Source: Bacillus timonensis (GTDB lineage: Bacteria; Bacillota; Bacilli; Bacillales; Bacillaceae_L). From it: DNA of 64,000 nt. Positions within the stretch are counted from its first letter, which is position 1; every line of letters starts with the position of its first letter. Where the stretch lies: positions 231,731 through 295,730 of the forward strand of contig JAIVAN010000009.1 in NCBI GenBank assembly GCA_020171895.1, given 5' to 3'. Of this stretch, positions 36,084 to 45,819 are shown one piece after another. The notes beneath the pieces are model-generated. The model ran no database searches. It saw nothing but the letters and a program-made list of their open reading frames with translations, and was not told the DNA's origin. A program made the translations under genes and the position numbers.

Positions 36084-38090
36084 TTATTTCTTTTCAATAT
36101 TAACTAAGCAATCATATAACGTACTTCCTAATCCATTATCTGACTCACGGTCAGGAGTAAGGAGATTGACCGAACCACCGAATTTGCTCCATTGACCTTC
36201 ATCAATATTAATGATGTTTTCATGTGATCTTTGTAAGATATGAGCTTTACCGTATAACTCTCCCCGATCATTGTATACACGTACCGTGTCATTTTGGGAG
36301 ATGTCTTTCATCTTAGCTATATCTATCGAAATTTCTACTTTTATCTCTTGCAGAGCCTCGATTATATGATAATGCTGTGAGTGATTTGAGCGCATTGGAT
36401 GAATACTTAATAGAGTATAAGGATATTTTCGAGCTAACTCTTGATTGGTCAATGATGACTCCTGTGGAAATGATAATTTCAACTCTCCATCATACCCTTT
36501 AGTAGCGGCAATTGTTGAATAAAATTCATATTTACCTGTAGGTGTTTGAAACTTAAAATCATGCCATGGTACTTCATCTACAGGAAGTGGAAGATGATTT
36601 TCATTTCTTAGTCGCTCTAATGTAATGCCCTTTTCGTTTACATTTTGCAAGCCCAAATTGATGAATTCTTCACGCGAAAAATCAAAGTCCTCACCGAACC
36701 CTAATTTTTTTGAGAGTTCCGTCCATATCCACAAGTCTGATTTTGCCTGTCCTGGTGGTTCTACTAATTTCTTTCCATAGTTCACATAATGATGATACAT
36801 GGAGGAATAGTAAAGATCTTCTTCCTCAAAGACAGTCGTAGTCGGTAGAACATAATCAGCAAGTTCTGCAGTATCCGTCATAAACTGGTCTACCACTACT
36901 AGTGTTTCTACTGACGAAAACGCCTTATGAACCATCTTTGTGTTTGGCACTTGTGTTAATGGATTACCGCATGTAACAAAAATCATTCGGATATCGGGAT
37001 TAACTGCTTTTAATACCCCTTCTGCTTGGCTCATCATCGTAAAGCTTCTTGATTCCTTTTTTCTTTCTGGTAGCGATAATGCTTCAATATTAAAGCTTCC
37101 ACCTACTTGTAAATTACCAAAATTCACCCCACCACCAGGGATTCCTATATTTCCACTCACTGCACCTAAAGCATCAATTAAACGAATGGTATTCCCCCCA
37201 TTTGAATACCTTTGCATTCCTAAACCTAAATATGTCGTTGTCGGTCCACTACTATAAACATAAGCTAGTTCAGTAAATGTTTCACGTGGAACGTTTGTTA
37301 AGTTCACGATTTCTTCGAATGTTAACTGATTGATTAAAGCTAGAAGATAATCGTATCCATGAGTATATTGATGAATAAATTCACGATCTTCTAATTCTAA
37401 TCGAATCATTTCCTTCATAACTCCAATTGCTAAAATCCCATCCATTCCAGGCTTTACTGAAATATACGAATCAGCCATTTTAGCAGTAGCATTAAATAAA
37501 GGATCAATGACAATAATGTTTGTTCCTTTTTTCTTTACTTCTTGAAGGTAACTGTATAGATGCATATTCGTTCTAACTACATTTCTGCCCCATATGACTA
37601 CATTTTTACTATTGAAGATATCTTCTGGGGAATGACTCCAGGCACTACCAAAATCCCATTTTTGGGCTTCTATCCCTGCCCCCCAGCAAATACTACCAGT
37701 TAACTCCGTAACTCCGCCATAGCAGTTGAAGAAACGTTTATCTAAATTTTTTAATAATCCACTGTTTGAATAATCATGGCTGTGTAAAACAGCTGTAGAA
37801 CCGACATCATTCTTAATTTTTTTCATTGTGTCAGCAATTTCTGTTAATGCTTGTTCCCATGAGATACGCTGAAAAACACCATCAACTTTTTTTAGAGGGT
37901 ATAGTATTCGATCATCAGAATTTGTTCGCGTTTCGAGCATCCGGCCTCGTCCACATATTTTCCCCTTTGTTATCGGGTGATTTTTATCGCCATCTACCTT
38001 TATTACCTTTCCATTCTCAACTGTTACTTCAAAACCACAGCTATCCCAGCAATTTAATGAACAAGCAGATTTATATGTGGTCAATCTCAT
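36084..38090 (-). CDS. yyaE: Molybdopterin-dependent oxidoreductase, YyaE-like
   Basis: The N-terminus has the [4Fe-4S] pattern C-x2/3-C-x3-C (ACSLNCWDSCG) and later KGKICGRGRM. Molybdopterin domains follow (VIWGRN, NPLTQVPN) with a C-terminal substrate-binding cap (RYPYTLLSIHPMRSN-like). It belongs to the formate dehydrogenase/DMSO reductase superfamily; the substrate is unknown. The ribosome site AAAGGAG lies only 2 nt before ATG 38090 and 8 nt before TTG 38084, so either may be used; a longer frame to 38126 lacks a site. B. subtilis yyaE also sits next to ychF. A weak parS-like site is inside (37278–37293). Confidence 0.88.
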   Translation of the reverse strand: MRLTTYKSACSLNCWDSCGFEVTVENGKVIKVDGDKNHPITKGKICGRGRMLETRTNSDDRILYPLKKVDGVFQRISWEQALTEIADTMKKIKNDVGSTAVLHSHDYSNSGLLKNLDKRFFNCYGGVTELTGSICWGAGIEAQKWDFGSAWSHSPEDIFNSKNVVIWGRNVVRTNMHLYSYLQEVKKKGTNIIVIDPLFNATAKMADSYISVKPGMDGILAIGVMKEMIRLELEDREFIHQYTHGYDYLLALINQLTFEEIVNLTNVPRETFTELAYVYSSGPTTTYLGLGMQRYSNGGNTIRLIDALGAVSGNIGIPGGGVNFGNLQVGGSFNIEALSLPERKKESRSFTMMSQAEGVLKAVNPDIRMIFVTCGNPLTQVPNTKMVHKAFSSVETLVVVDQFMTDTAELADYVLPTTTVFEEEDLYYSSMYHHYVNYGKKLVEPPGQAKSDLWIWTELSKKLGFGEDFDFSREEFINLGLQNVNEKGITLERLRNENHLPLPVDEVPWHDFKFQTPTGKYEFYSTIAATKGYDGELKLSFPQESSLTNQELARKYPYTLLSIHPMRSNHSQHYHIIEALQEIKVEISIDIAKMKDISQNDTVRVYNDRGELYGKAHILQRSHENIINIDEGQWSKFGGSVNLLTPDRESDNGLGSTLYDCLVNIEKK
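37278..37293. promoter_or_regulatory. Weak parS-like sequence
   Basis: TGTTTCACGTGGAACG matches parS at 14 of 16 positions. It may be a low-affinity Spo0J site or chance. Confidence 0.35.
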
Positions 38091-38244
38091 CTCTCCTTTG
38101 CTAATCTCTTTTGGGTTTATGAACATATTTTAATGATTAATTTAACATAAATTCAATGAAAAATCTTTGAAAATATGAACCAATTAAAATGGCTTTTTCT
38201 GTGTTTACTACCTCAAAAATACAATTCGATACATTCAATATCGG

Positions 38245-38373
38245 GTGTTAACCTTCGTTGCAGGAACCTCGCTTTCCGCTGGGCGCTCCTGGAGCCTCCT
38301 CGGCTTCGCCTATGGGGTCTCCAGTCCAGCGCATTTCCCGCAGGAGTCTCGGTCCTTCCACTTCGGTTAACAC
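38245..38373 (+). repeat. GC-rich palindromic repeat, copy 4
   Basis: Same element and orientation as copies 1 and 2, ending GTGTTAACC/GGTTAACAC, with shared flank CAACATTCTATA and CATCCTTCATGGTGCAAATT. It fills most of the 388-bp gap 38127–38515, in which no gene is supported. Confidence 0.85.
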
Positions 38374-38494
38374 GCATGAAATACTTAATAGCCAACATTC
38401 TATAGACGCAAAAATCAAGTTTGTATTTTCATCCTTCATGGTGCAAATTCTCATTTGCATGGTAGGCTCCCCTGGAAAATAAGAATAAAGAAAA

Positions 38495-38534
38495 AGAAAA
38501 ACATGAGGAGTATTTTTATTCCTCATGTTTTACT
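38495..38534 (-). terminator. Terminator overlapping the end of yyzM
   Basis: AAAACATGAGGA and TCCTCATGTTTT form a 12-bp stem with a 10-nt loop and trailing T run on the minus strand. Confidence 0.8.
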
Positions 38535-38713
38535 AGAATTTTCTTCATTTTTCGTGTGAATTCCTTCCTTGGAATCATTACGCTATGTTCACAGCCTTCG
38601 CATTTGATTCGAATATCCATTCCTAGTCGAATCACTTTCCACTTGTTAGTGCCACACGGATGAGGCTTTTTCATTTCAACGATGTCATTTAGACCAAAAT
38701 CCTTATCTACCAT
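38516..38713 (-). CDS. yyzM: DUF951 family protein YyzM
   Basis: 65 residues with KKPHPCG near 20 and CEGC near 45, giving a probable zinc knuckle, and PRKEFTRK. This is the DUF951 family found beside the ychF region in Bacillus. The ATG at 38713 has TAGGTG 6 nt upstream. It follows the mechanosensitive channel gene by 27 bp, probably in an operon. Function unknown. Confidence 0.88.
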   Translation of the reverse strand: MVDKDFGLNDIVEMKKPHPCGTNKWKVIRLGMDIRIKCEGCEHSVMIPRKEFTRKMKKILVKHEE

Positions 38714-38740
38714 GTTATACACCTACTTACTTTATTTTTT

Positions 38741-39607
38741 CTATTCCTTCCGACTGTATGTAACAAGTCTAGGGAATGGGATTTCAATGCCATTTTCATC
38801 AAGACGAAGCTTTAATTCTTTTCTCAGCATTCTTCCAATATGCCAATGTCTCATTGGTTGAACTTCACTGATAACACGTAGTACAACATCAGATGCACCT
38901 AAGCTTTGGACACCTAATAGCTGTGGCGTGTCGACCATATCCTCATACTTATCTGGTAGTTCTTGGAGAAGTTCCTCAATCACTCGTTCCGCTTTTGCTA
39001 TGTCTCCTTCATACGCAATGCTCACATCGACAATTGATATACTGTTATTAATAGAAAAGTTCGTGACCTCTACAATACTTCCGTTAGGTAAGATATGAAC
39101 CTCACCTGTAAAACTCTTTATTTTTGTTGTGCGTAAACCAATTTCTTCAACAGTACCTTCAAAAGTACCTGTTCGAATAAAATCACCCACAGAGAACTGG
39201 TCTTCAAAAATAATAAAGAACCCTGTAATCACATCACGAACTAAATTCTGTGCACCGAAACCTACTGCTAGTCCTACAATACCCGCCCCAGCGACAAGTG
39301 CTTTAACATCAATTGTTAATGTATCTAAAATCATCATAATGACGATGAAATATATAACGTAAGAAAGAACATTTTCTAATAATTTATGAAGCGTTGTCTC
39401 TCTTCTTTCTGATATTTGTAAAGGTCCTTTACTTCTTACTTTAAATATATTGCGAATTGTAATTTTACCTAATTTAACAGCAATTGCCGCAACAATTAAA
39501 ATTGCAATTATTTTTAGTAAGCCCATTCCGACCCCAATCCATAATTTTTCATCACTTAAGTACGAAATGAATTTAGCATAAACATTTTTCTCTAACCATT
39601 GCACCAT
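38741..39607 (-). CDS. MscS-family mechanosensitive channel
   Basis: 288 residues. Three transmembrane helices lie at about 23–45, 78–98 and 103–123. The pore helix reads GAGIVGLAVGFGAQNLVRDVI, followed by the beta domain VGDFIRTGTFEGTVEEIGLRTT. The channel releases solutes on hypo-osmotic shock. Short MscS proteins of this size are typical of Firmicutes (YkuT-like). Confidence 0.93.
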   Translation of the reverse strand: MVQWLEKNVYAKFISYLSDEKLWIGVGMGLLKIIAILIVAAIAVKLGKITIRNIFKVRSKGPLQISERRETTLHKLLENVLSYVIYFIVIMMILDTLTIDVKALVAGAGIVGLAVGFGAQNLVRDVITGFFIIFEDQFSVGDFIRTGTFEGTVEEIGLRTTKIKSFTGEVHILPNGSIVEVTNFSINNSISIVDVSIAYEGDIAKAERVIEELLQELPDKYEDMVDTPQLLGVQSLGASDVVLRVISEVQPMRHWHIGRMLRKELKLRLDENGIEIPFPRLVTYSRKE

Positions 39608-39653
39608 TAATCTACCTCTCTACATATCAACATACCACTATTCTATCAATTTT

Positions 39654-40673
39654 TCATTCCCATTTGTAGCGATTTAATATCGGGTATAACAAAATAGCAC
39701 CTAATAAATACAAGTTTGCGATTCCATACAATGGATATAAAACTGCAACTAAGGTTGCAAATCCAAAGGTTGTAAATGGAACCATTAAACAAAGCGAAAT
39801 AAGAGCTAATAACCAAAGAGGTAACCCATCGCTTTTTCTAAACCGAGTCGTTATACCAAAAACACCAGAGGCAGCTGTCGTATAGATCGCTCCCCATAAA
39901 AGCAAGGACATAAATACTAGCATAGTATAAGGATAGTGCTTTAAAATTGCAAAAAGCGGTATCTCATAAAGCATAATTTCTTCTGCAATTTGCATAAGGG
40001 ATTCGTTATAGATAAATGAGATTAGGCCAAGGATTACCCCGCTACCGATACTTGCAATTTTTGCCTCACCTATATGTTTAATTTCTTTTCCTACTGCTGC
40101 TAAAACTGCAATTAACGGGAGGATGTTTAAAGCTGTAAAGGTAAATGCAGCTGGCCAGTTCCTTTGTGCCTCTAAATCAAATGAAAATGGCTTTCCATTT
40201 GATATGACAAACAGTAACAGTGTAACGATAAGACCTAAGATTAATATAGGGAGTATAATAATATTCATTGAGATCATCCCTTTTATGTCCCAGATAAAAA
40301 GAAGCACTAATAATACGCAGAAAATAAGAACTCCAAGCCAATACGGGATATGGAACATTTCTAGCGTTGCTCCTCCACCTGCTAACATGACAACTGTGGT
40401 TGTAAATAGATATACAATAATCATACCGTCATAAAAATGAGATAGTTTTTTCCCAATTAATCTTTCGAGTACTGGGTAAAAATGTACTGTTTGCTCTTCA
40501 TAGCTTATTTTTAGAATGACATAGCAGCATATAATAAAGATGACGGTAAATAAGATAATGGCAAGTCCACTTTGATCGCCAAAAAATTGCCATAGTTCCC
40601 TTCCTGATGCATATCCAGCACCTATTATCGTCCCCAATATTAGAAACATCCATTTAAAGCCTGATTTCCACAT
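39654..40673 (-). CDS. YkvI-type membrane protein of the amino-acid permease superfamily
   Basis: 339 residues with about ten transmembrane helices. The N-terminal motif GTIIGAGYASGRELWQFF is the unwound-helix signature of LeuT/APC-fold carriers and of the YkvI family. Substrate unknown. Same direction as, and 46 bp from, the channel gene. Confidence 0.85.
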   Translation of the reverse strand: MWKSGFKWMFLILGTIIGAGYASGRELWQFFGDQSGLAIILFTVIFIICCYVILKISYEEQTVHFYPVLERLIGKKLSHFYDGMIIVYLFTTTVVMLAGGGATLEMFHIPYWLGVLIFCVLLVLLFIWDIKGMISMNIIILPILILGLIVTLLLFVISNGKPFSFDLEAQRNWPAAFTFTALNILPLIAVLAAVGKEIKHIGEAKIASIGSGVILGLISFIYNESLMQIAEEIMLYEIPLFAILKHYPYTMLVFMSLLLWGAIYTTAASGVFGITTRFRKSDGLPLWLLALISLCLMVPFTTFGFATLVAVLYPLYGIANLYLLGAILLYPILNRYKWE

Positions 40674-40753
40674 ATCTTCTCCTCCATCAACTCTTGATTG
40701 ATTTAAAAGTTTTTTTTATATTGCTACCCTGAAAATACGACACTGTACAAGGG

Positions 40754-40883
40754 GTGTTAATCTGCGTTGCAGGAACCTCGCTTTCCGTGGGGCGCCACTT
40801 GAGCCTCCTCGGCTGCGCCTGTGGGGTCCGGGGTCTGTCGCATATCCCACAGGAGTCTCGGTTCCTTCCCCTCCGATTAACAC
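40754..40883 (+). repeat. GC-rich palindromic repeat, copy 5
   Basis: GTGTTAATC/GATTAACAC ends and the same core as other copies, with more divergence in the right arm (CCGGGGTCTG replaces the CTCCAG arm). Confidence 0.8.
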
Positions 40884-41006
40884 GCAAGAATGACTTAAAG
40901 TCCAACATTCTATAAACACCAATATCAAGGTCGCATTTTCATCCTTCATGGTGCAAATCCATATTTGCATGGAAGTCTACCCTGAAAATACAAATCTGAA
41001 TATGGG

Positions 41007-41203
41007 GTGTTAACCTTCGTTACAGGACTCTCGCTTTCCACGGGGTGCTTCTTGAGCCGCCTCGGCTTTTTACGCCTGTGGGGTCTCCAGTCCAGCACAT
41101 CTCCCGCAGGACATTGAATAAGCTTCCTCGAATCCTCACCGCACGAAGGAAATAATGCGTCAGTATTTTCGAGGAGTCTCGGTCCTTCCACTTCGGTTAA
41201 CAC
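41007..41203 (+). repeat. GC-rich palindromic repeat, copy 6 with a 64-bp insert
   Basis: The element is interrupted after CCCGCAGG by about 64 bp (41111–41174) and resumes with AGTCTCGG. The insert has short inverted arms CCTCGAA/TTCGAGG and is flanked by AGG on both sides. Confidence 0.8.
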
Positions 41204-41406
41204 AGCTGAAGTACAAGAATTCAACATTTTAAATGAAACAAGTTCACATTTTCATGCGACATGGTGCATATTCTTAATTGCTCTAAATAATTTTTTTTAC
41301 TGTTTTTTTCAGTGCAGGCCTCTAAGCTAACTATTAAGAAAATCATATGTATAGATCCTCTTTTTTTTCCGTATACTGTTACTACTATTAAAAAGGGGTG
41401 AAACCT

Positions 41407-42024
41407 ATGAATCTAAAACCTAATTTTTTCGATAAAAGTAAGGAAGATTCGTTCAGATTCCCATATGACGAGGAAGGTGTTCATAAAAAGCTAGCTTTTA
41501 AGCTTTCTTCTCTGCTCCCTTCTACTAATCAACCAATCGTATTCGTATGTATTGGAACAGATCGTTCAACTGGAGACTCACTTGGTCCTCTAGTTGGTTC
41601 TATTTTAGAAGAAAAAAGGTTGTCACATTTCCATGTATATGGCACTTTAGAGGAACCTATACATGCTGTTAATTTAGTTGAAAAATTAAATGGTATTAAA
41701 CAAGACCATCACAACCCCTTCATTTTTGGGATTGATGCTTGTTTAGGAAGATTAAAAAGTGTCGGTGTTATTACAATTGGTGAAGGACCATTGAAACCTG
41801 GTGCAGGAGTAAATAAAGAGCTTCTACCCGTAGGTGATGCTCACATTACAGGTATCGTAAACGTAAGTGGATTTATGGAGTTTCTTGTGTTACAAAACAC
41901 CCGCTTAAATTTAGTTATGAAAATGGCAAAAACCATATCAAATAGTATAGAAGAGTGCGAACGATTGTTCCTATTGAAAGATGAAGTGCGTCGCAATACT
42001 TATAAAAATATTCATACACTATAG
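41407..42024 (+). CDS. yyaC: Spore protein YyaC (DUF1256, Gpr-related fold)
   Basis: 205 residues with CIGTDRSTGDSLGP, then FGIDACLG and GPLKPGAG, the pattern of the YyaC family related to germination protease and hydrogenase-maturation proteases. In Bacillus it is made during sporulation. The ATG at 41407 has AAGGGGTG 6 nt before. It is the only plus-strand gene in the left half, convergent with the DUF554 gene. Confidence 0.93.
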   Translation: MNLKPNFFDKSKEDSFRFPYDEEGVHKKLAFKLSSLLPSTNQPIVFVCIGTDRSTGDSLGPLVGSILEEKRLSHFHVYGTLEEPIHAVNLVEKLNGIKQDHHNPFIFGIDACLGRLKSVGVITIGEGPLKPGAGVNKELLPVGDAHITGIVNVSGFMEFLVLQNTRLNLVMKMAKTISNSIEECERLFLLKDEVRRNTYKNIHTL

Positions 42025-42039
42025 TGAACAATAAAGATT

Positions 42040-42118
42040 TATGGGAATATAGCTGGAAGGTAAAGAGATCCGACAATTATATTTTCACTGAGATTCCCCC
42101 CTTTTGTTCATCCATATT
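42040..42118. other. Nested inverted repeats between yyaC and the DUF554 gene
   Basis: TGAACAA (42028) with TTGTTCA (42108) and GGGAAT (42042) with ATTCCC (42091) could form a nested structure of about 80 nt. Its role is unknown. Confidence 0.25.
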
Positions 42119-42125
42119 TAAAAAT

Positions 42126-42156
42126 AAAAAAACTCTTCATTTAAGAAGAGTTTAAT
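42126..42156. terminator. Bidirectional terminator between yyaC and the DUF554 gene
   Basis: AAACTCTTC and GAAGAGTTT pair around ATTTAA with A/T runs on both sides; it lies between convergent genes. Confidence 0.8.
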
Positions 42157-42172
42157 AGGTGGAACTTTACTT

Positions 42173-42880
42173 CTAAAATAGAAAATAGCTACATGTTACG
42201 AGGAGTGCTGTGATTAAAATTCCTGGTAATAAATTCGCAACCCTGATAGTTGTTAGACCAATTAAATTAAGACCTATCGCTAATATCATAATCCCACCGG
42301 TTGCGGTCATCTCAGTAATAAAGGCATCCATTAAAGCTGTTGGTACCCATTTTTCAATCTGTGTAGCAAATAATGAAATGGATCCTTGATACAACATGAC
42401 TGGAACGGCTGAAAATAATACACCAATACCTAATGTTGTAGCTAAAATCAAACTGGTAAAACCATCAATTATGGATTTTGTAAAAAGTACTTTATGGTCA
42501 TTTCGTAATCCACTATCAAGTGCACCAATAATGGCCATAGCACCAATCACAAAGATTAATGTTGCTGTAACAAAGCCCTTTGCAATGTTACCCTCATTAT
42601 TTGATCCGACCTTATTCTCGATCCATAATCCAAGAGCATTTAATTTATCTTCAAGTTTCCACCATTCACCTAAAACTGCTCCTATCACTAAACTGAAAAT
42701 AACTATTAGAAATTGGTCACTTTTCAAACCCATTTGAATGCCTAAAAGAATGACAGCCAATCCAATAGCATGCATCACTGTAGTTTTAATTTTTTCCGGT
42801 ATACGATGAAATACTTTTCCAATTAGTGTTCCTATAATAATACAGATTCCATTTACGATCGTTCCAAGTAAAACCACCAT
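42173..42880 (-). CDS. DUF554 family membrane protein
   Basis: 235 residues, about six or seven transmembrane helices, with GTIVNGICIIIGTLIG at the start and GALDSGLRNDH in the middle. DUF554 proteins (YdfK/YqgA-like) are of unknown transport function. It lies 21 bp after spo0J on the same strand. Confidence 0.88.
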   Translation of the reverse strand: MVVLLGTIVNGICIIIGTLIGKVFHRIPEKIKTTVMHAIGLAVILLGIQMGLKSDQFLIVIFSLVIGAVLGEWWKLEDKLNALGLWIENKVGSNNEGNIAKGFVTATLIFVIGAMAIIGALDSGLRNDHKVLFTKSIIDGFTSLILATTLGIGVLFSAVPVMLYQGSISLFATQIEKWVPTALMDAFITEMTATGGIMILAIGLNLIGLTTIRVANLLPGILITALLVTCSYFLF

Positions 42881-42901
42881 TCATTTCCCCTACTCTATAA
42901 A

Positions 42902-43756
42902 TTACGAAACACTAGAAGAATCAAGTAATTCTAAAATACGTTCTAAGTCATCATTTGAAAAGAATTCAATTTCTATTTTACCTTTTTTCTTATTTTGCTT
43001 GATTGTGACTGAAGTACCAAACTTTTCTCGCAACAAGGATTCTTGCTCACGAATAAATAGGTTCTTTTCTTTTTTGGGTTTTAATGTTTCACGTGAAACA
43101 TTTTCATTGATCTTCGTCACAAGACTTTCTAATTGACGAACATTTAACTTTTCTTTCAGTACTTGATTCACAACTTCTTTCATCTTTTCTTTTTTCTTAA
43201 GTCCTAATAGAGCTCTGCCATGCCCCATTGAGAGCTTATCATCTGAAATGAGTTGTTGAATTTCCTTTGGTAGGGTTAAAAGTCGCAAATGGTTGGCAAT
43301 ATGAGGTCGACTTTTCCCTAATCTTTGTGCTAATTGTTCTTGAGTAAGCTTTAGGTGATCAAGTAATGATTGATATGCAAATGCTTCTTCTATAGGATTT
43401 AAATCTTCCCTCTGAAGATTCTCAAGTAAAGCTAACTCCATCATTTGTTGTTCTGATAATTCTCTTACAACAACGGGTACAGAAGTAAACTTTGCCTCTT
43501 TTGCAGCTCGATAGCGCCTTTCACCTGCTAAAATCTCAAAGCCTTTAATACTTTTCCTTACAATAATCGGTTGTAAGATACCATGAGTGAGAATGGAATC
43601 CTTTAATTCTGCTATAGCTCCTGGCTCAAATGTTTTTCTAGGTTGATAAGGGTTCGGACGTATATCTTTAATTTTAACTTCTTGGACAACTTCCTCTTTT
43701 CCCACTTCCATATTTGAAAACAGTGCATTAATTCCTTTTCCAAGACCTTTAGCCAT
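42902..43756 (-). CDS. spo0J: Spo0J/ParB chromosome partition protein
   Basis: 284 residues starting MAKGLGKGINALF. The ParB CTPase domain has RPNPYQPR and GERRYRA, followed by the helix-turn-helix (LAQRLGKSRPHIANHLRLL) and a C-terminal dimerisation domain. It binds parS and spreads as a CTP-dependent clamp, loads SMC and regulates Soj. The ATG at 43756 overlaps the soj end by 8 nt; the longer frame to 43777 lacks a ribosome site. A perfect parS is inside the gene. Confidence 0.97.
   Translation of the reverse strand: MAKGLGKGINALFSNMEVGKEEVVQEVKIKDIRPNPYQPRKTFEPGAIAELKDSILTHGILQPIIVRKSIKGFEILAGERRYRAAKEAKFTSVPVVVRELSEQQMMELALLENLQREDLNPIEEAFAYQSLLDHLKLTQEQLAQRLGKSRPHIANHLRLLTLPKEIQQLISDDKLSMGHGRALLGLKKKEKMKEVVNQVLKEKLNVRQLESLVTKINENVSRETLKPKKEKNLFIREQESLLREKFGTSVTIKQNKKKGKIEIEFFSNDDLERILELLDSSSVS
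43085..43100. promoter_or_regulatory. parS site within spo0J
   Basis: TGTTTCACGTGAAACA, a perfect match to the consensus, as in B. subtilis spo0J. Confidence 0.95.
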
Positions 43757-44510
43757 TCGCAACCACTTCCTTTGCAAGATCTAAGTATACTTCTGCTCCC
43801 CTAGATTTTGGATCATATATAATAATAGGTTCACCATGACTTGGCGCTTCACTTAATCTTACATTACGAGGAATAATTGTTTTATAAACTTTATCTTGAA
43901 AATACTTTTTCACTTCATCAATTACTTGAATCCCTAAATTTGTCCGTGCATCTAACATCGTTAAAAGGACTCCGTCAATCATCAACTCAGTATTCAAATG
44001 TTTTTGAACAAGACGAACTGTATTGAGTAGTTGACTTAATCCTTCAAGTGCATAGTACTCACACTGTACCGGAATTAAGACTGCATCTGAAGCAGTTAGT
44101 GCATTAATGGTTAAAAGTCCTAACGAAGGTGGACAGTCTATTACAATAAAATCGTATTGGTCTTTTACTTCTTCTAGTGCTCTTTTAAGACGCACCTCTC
44201 TTGAAATAGTGGGTACAAGCTCTATTTCTGCACCAGCTAACTGAATTGTCGCTGGTATAATATTTAAATTTTCAACAGCTGTTGGTTTAATAACATTTTT
44301 TGCCTCTACATCATCGACTAAAACATCATAGATACATTGATTTACTTCGGCCTTTTCTATGCCACATCCGCTAGTTGCATTTCCCTGAGGGTCTATATCA
44401 ACAAGGAGAACTCTTTGCCCTATGTACGCTAAGCATGCACCTAGATTAACTGAAGTTGTTGTTTTACCAACTCCACCTTTTTGGTTTGCAATCGCGATAA
44501 TTTTACCCAC
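43749..44510 (-). CDS. soj: Soj/ParA ATPase
   Basis: 253 residues. Deviant Walker A KGGVGKTTT, DIDPQGNAT, and Walker B FIVIDCPPSLGLL. The ParA-type ATPase cooperates with Spo0J in origin segregation and regulates DnaA. Co-transcribed with spo0J. Confidence 0.97.
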   Translation of the reverse strand: MGKIIAIANQKGGVGKTTTSVNLGACLAYIGQRVLLVDIDPQGNATSGCGIEKAEVNQCIYDVLVDDVEAKNVIKPTAVENLNIIPATIQLAGAEIELVPTISREVRLKRALEEVKDQYDFIVIDCPPSLGLLTINALTASDAVLIPVQCEYYALEGLSQLLNTVRLVQKHLNTELMIDGVLLTMLDARTNLGIQVIDEVKKYFQDKVYKTIIPRNVRLSEAPSHGEPIIIYDPKSRGAEVYLDLAKEVVANG

Positions 44511-44701
44511 GATGTCACCTACTTTCCATATTACATCTATTCATTTCTCCCATAATAATATCATGAATTTCTGAATAATTATCTTTTTTTACTAAAAAAG
44601 AGATTTTTTTTTTATGAATGGTGTTACATGTATTTTTTTCACTCAATAATTGGGTTTGGCTACACGTTTTCCATTTCATTTAAGATTCGCGAACCATCCA
44701 A

Positions 44702-44717
44702 TGTTTCACGTGAAACA
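44702..44717. promoter_or_regulatory. parS site between noc and soj
   Basis: Perfect TGTTTCACGTGAAACA in the intergenic region upstream of soj. Confidence 0.92.
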
Positions 44718-44798
44718 TTAAAGAGGTTAACAAAAAGAGTCTATTCCAATAAAATCCATTTATTGGCAGAAACTTTTCATTAACCTCTTTTGAACATT

Positions 44799-45695
44799 TT
44801 ATTTATTTTTAGGGATTTTTATTGTAAATTGATAGTAATCCTCGAATTCCTCTTCTTCAGAGTTAATAGATACCCCACTATCAGAAACCATGTTTAATGA
44901 CTGCCTAATCGTATTCATTGCAATCCTCATGTCTCTACTAAAAGCCTTTTTCTTTGGTTGCGGCTTTTTCTTTTGATCTTGTTCAAGTATCTTTACAACA
45001 CGATCCTCTGTTTGTTTCACATTATATTGTTTTTCAATAATTTCTTTTAATAATTGGATTTGTTTTTCTGGATGTTTTAATGGAATAAGTGCACGAGCAT
45101 GTCGTTCTGTTACTACTTTTTGCATTAAAGCTTCTTGAACTTGTTCTGGAAGCTTTAAGAGTCTAAGTTTATTTGCAATTGTTGATTGACCCTTCCCTAA
45201 TCTTTGAGCAAGTGCTTCTTGAGTTAGGTTATGGATTTCTAAAAGCTTTGCATATGCTACTGCCTCTTCAATCGAAGAAAGCTCTTCCCTTTGAAGATTT
45301 TCGATTAAAGCAACAGAAGCAGTTTCTGCATCGTTAAAATTTTTAATAATTGCCGGTATTTTTTCCCACCCTAAACTTTGGACCGCTCTCCATCTTCGTT
45401 CACCAGCAATGAGTTCATACTTTCCATCTTCAAACTCTCTCACTACGATTGGTTGAATAATACCATGTGTACGTATCGTTAATGCTAATTCTGATATCTT
45501 TTCTTCTACAAAAACAGATCTTGGCTGAAAACGATTAGGAACGATATCCGAAATTGCAATTTGCTTAACTTCTTCTTTATTGTTATCAATTTCTTCAATG
45601 ATTTGATTTTCAACTGTTTGTTTCTCATCTTGATTTAGTAATTGCTCTTGTTCTTTTTCACCTATGCCGAAAAAACGTGAAAAAGGATGCTTCAT
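44799..45695 (-). CDS. noc: Nucleoid occlusion protein Noc
   Basis: 298 residues. Starts [15 protein letters not shown], the membrane-targeting amphipathic helix of Noc. ParB-like domain with [11 protein letters not shown] and GERRWRA, then an HTH with [19 protein letters not shown]. Noc blocks Z-ring assembly over the nucleoid. It is a paralogue of Spo0J encoded 1 kb away. I saw no Noc-binding site (ATTTCCCGGGAAAT) in this window. Confidence 0.96.
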   Translation of the reverse strand: MKHPFSRFFGIGEKEQEQLLNQDEKQTVENQIIEEIDNNKEEVKQIAISDIVPNRFQPRSVFVEEKISELALTIRTHGIIQPIVVREFEDGKYELIAGERRWRAVQSLGWEKIPAIIKNFNDAETASVALIENLQREELSSIEEAVAYAKLLEIHNLTQEALAQRLGKGQSTIANKLRLLKLPEQVQEALMQKVVTERHARALIPLKHPEKQIQLLKEIIEKQYNVKQTEDRVVKILEQDQKKKPQPKKKAFSRDMRIAMNTIRQSLNMVSDSGVSINSEEEEFEDYYQFTIKIPKNK

Positions 45696-45802
45696 GTCCT
45701 ACACCACCCTTTAGAAACTCCTCATTACAAATTCTCTCTTTTTTGTACGAATCCTGCTATATACCTAAATTTATTTCTTGTCACATTTACCTGTAGTAGA
45801 AA

Positions 45803-45818
45803 TGTTTCACATGAAACA
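45803..45818. promoter_or_regulatory. parS-like site upstream of noc
   Basis: TGTTTCACATGAAACA, one mismatch (G to A) in the centre of the parS palindrome, in the rsmG–noc gap. Confidence 0.7.
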
Positions 45819-45819
45819 T

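Larger units (their letters stand above)
40674..41406. other. Non-coding stretch with two GC-rich repeats and the yyaC promoter region
   Basis: It holds repeats 5 and 6 in tandem with shared flanks, then an AT-rich stretch before yyaC with a GTATACTG motif near 41371. No gene is seen. Confidence 0.6.

Noticed and set aside
41330..41400. Sporulation sigma promoter for yyaC
   Set aside because: Only a loose GTATACTG motif is visible and spacing to any -35 fits poorly, so I did not annotate it.
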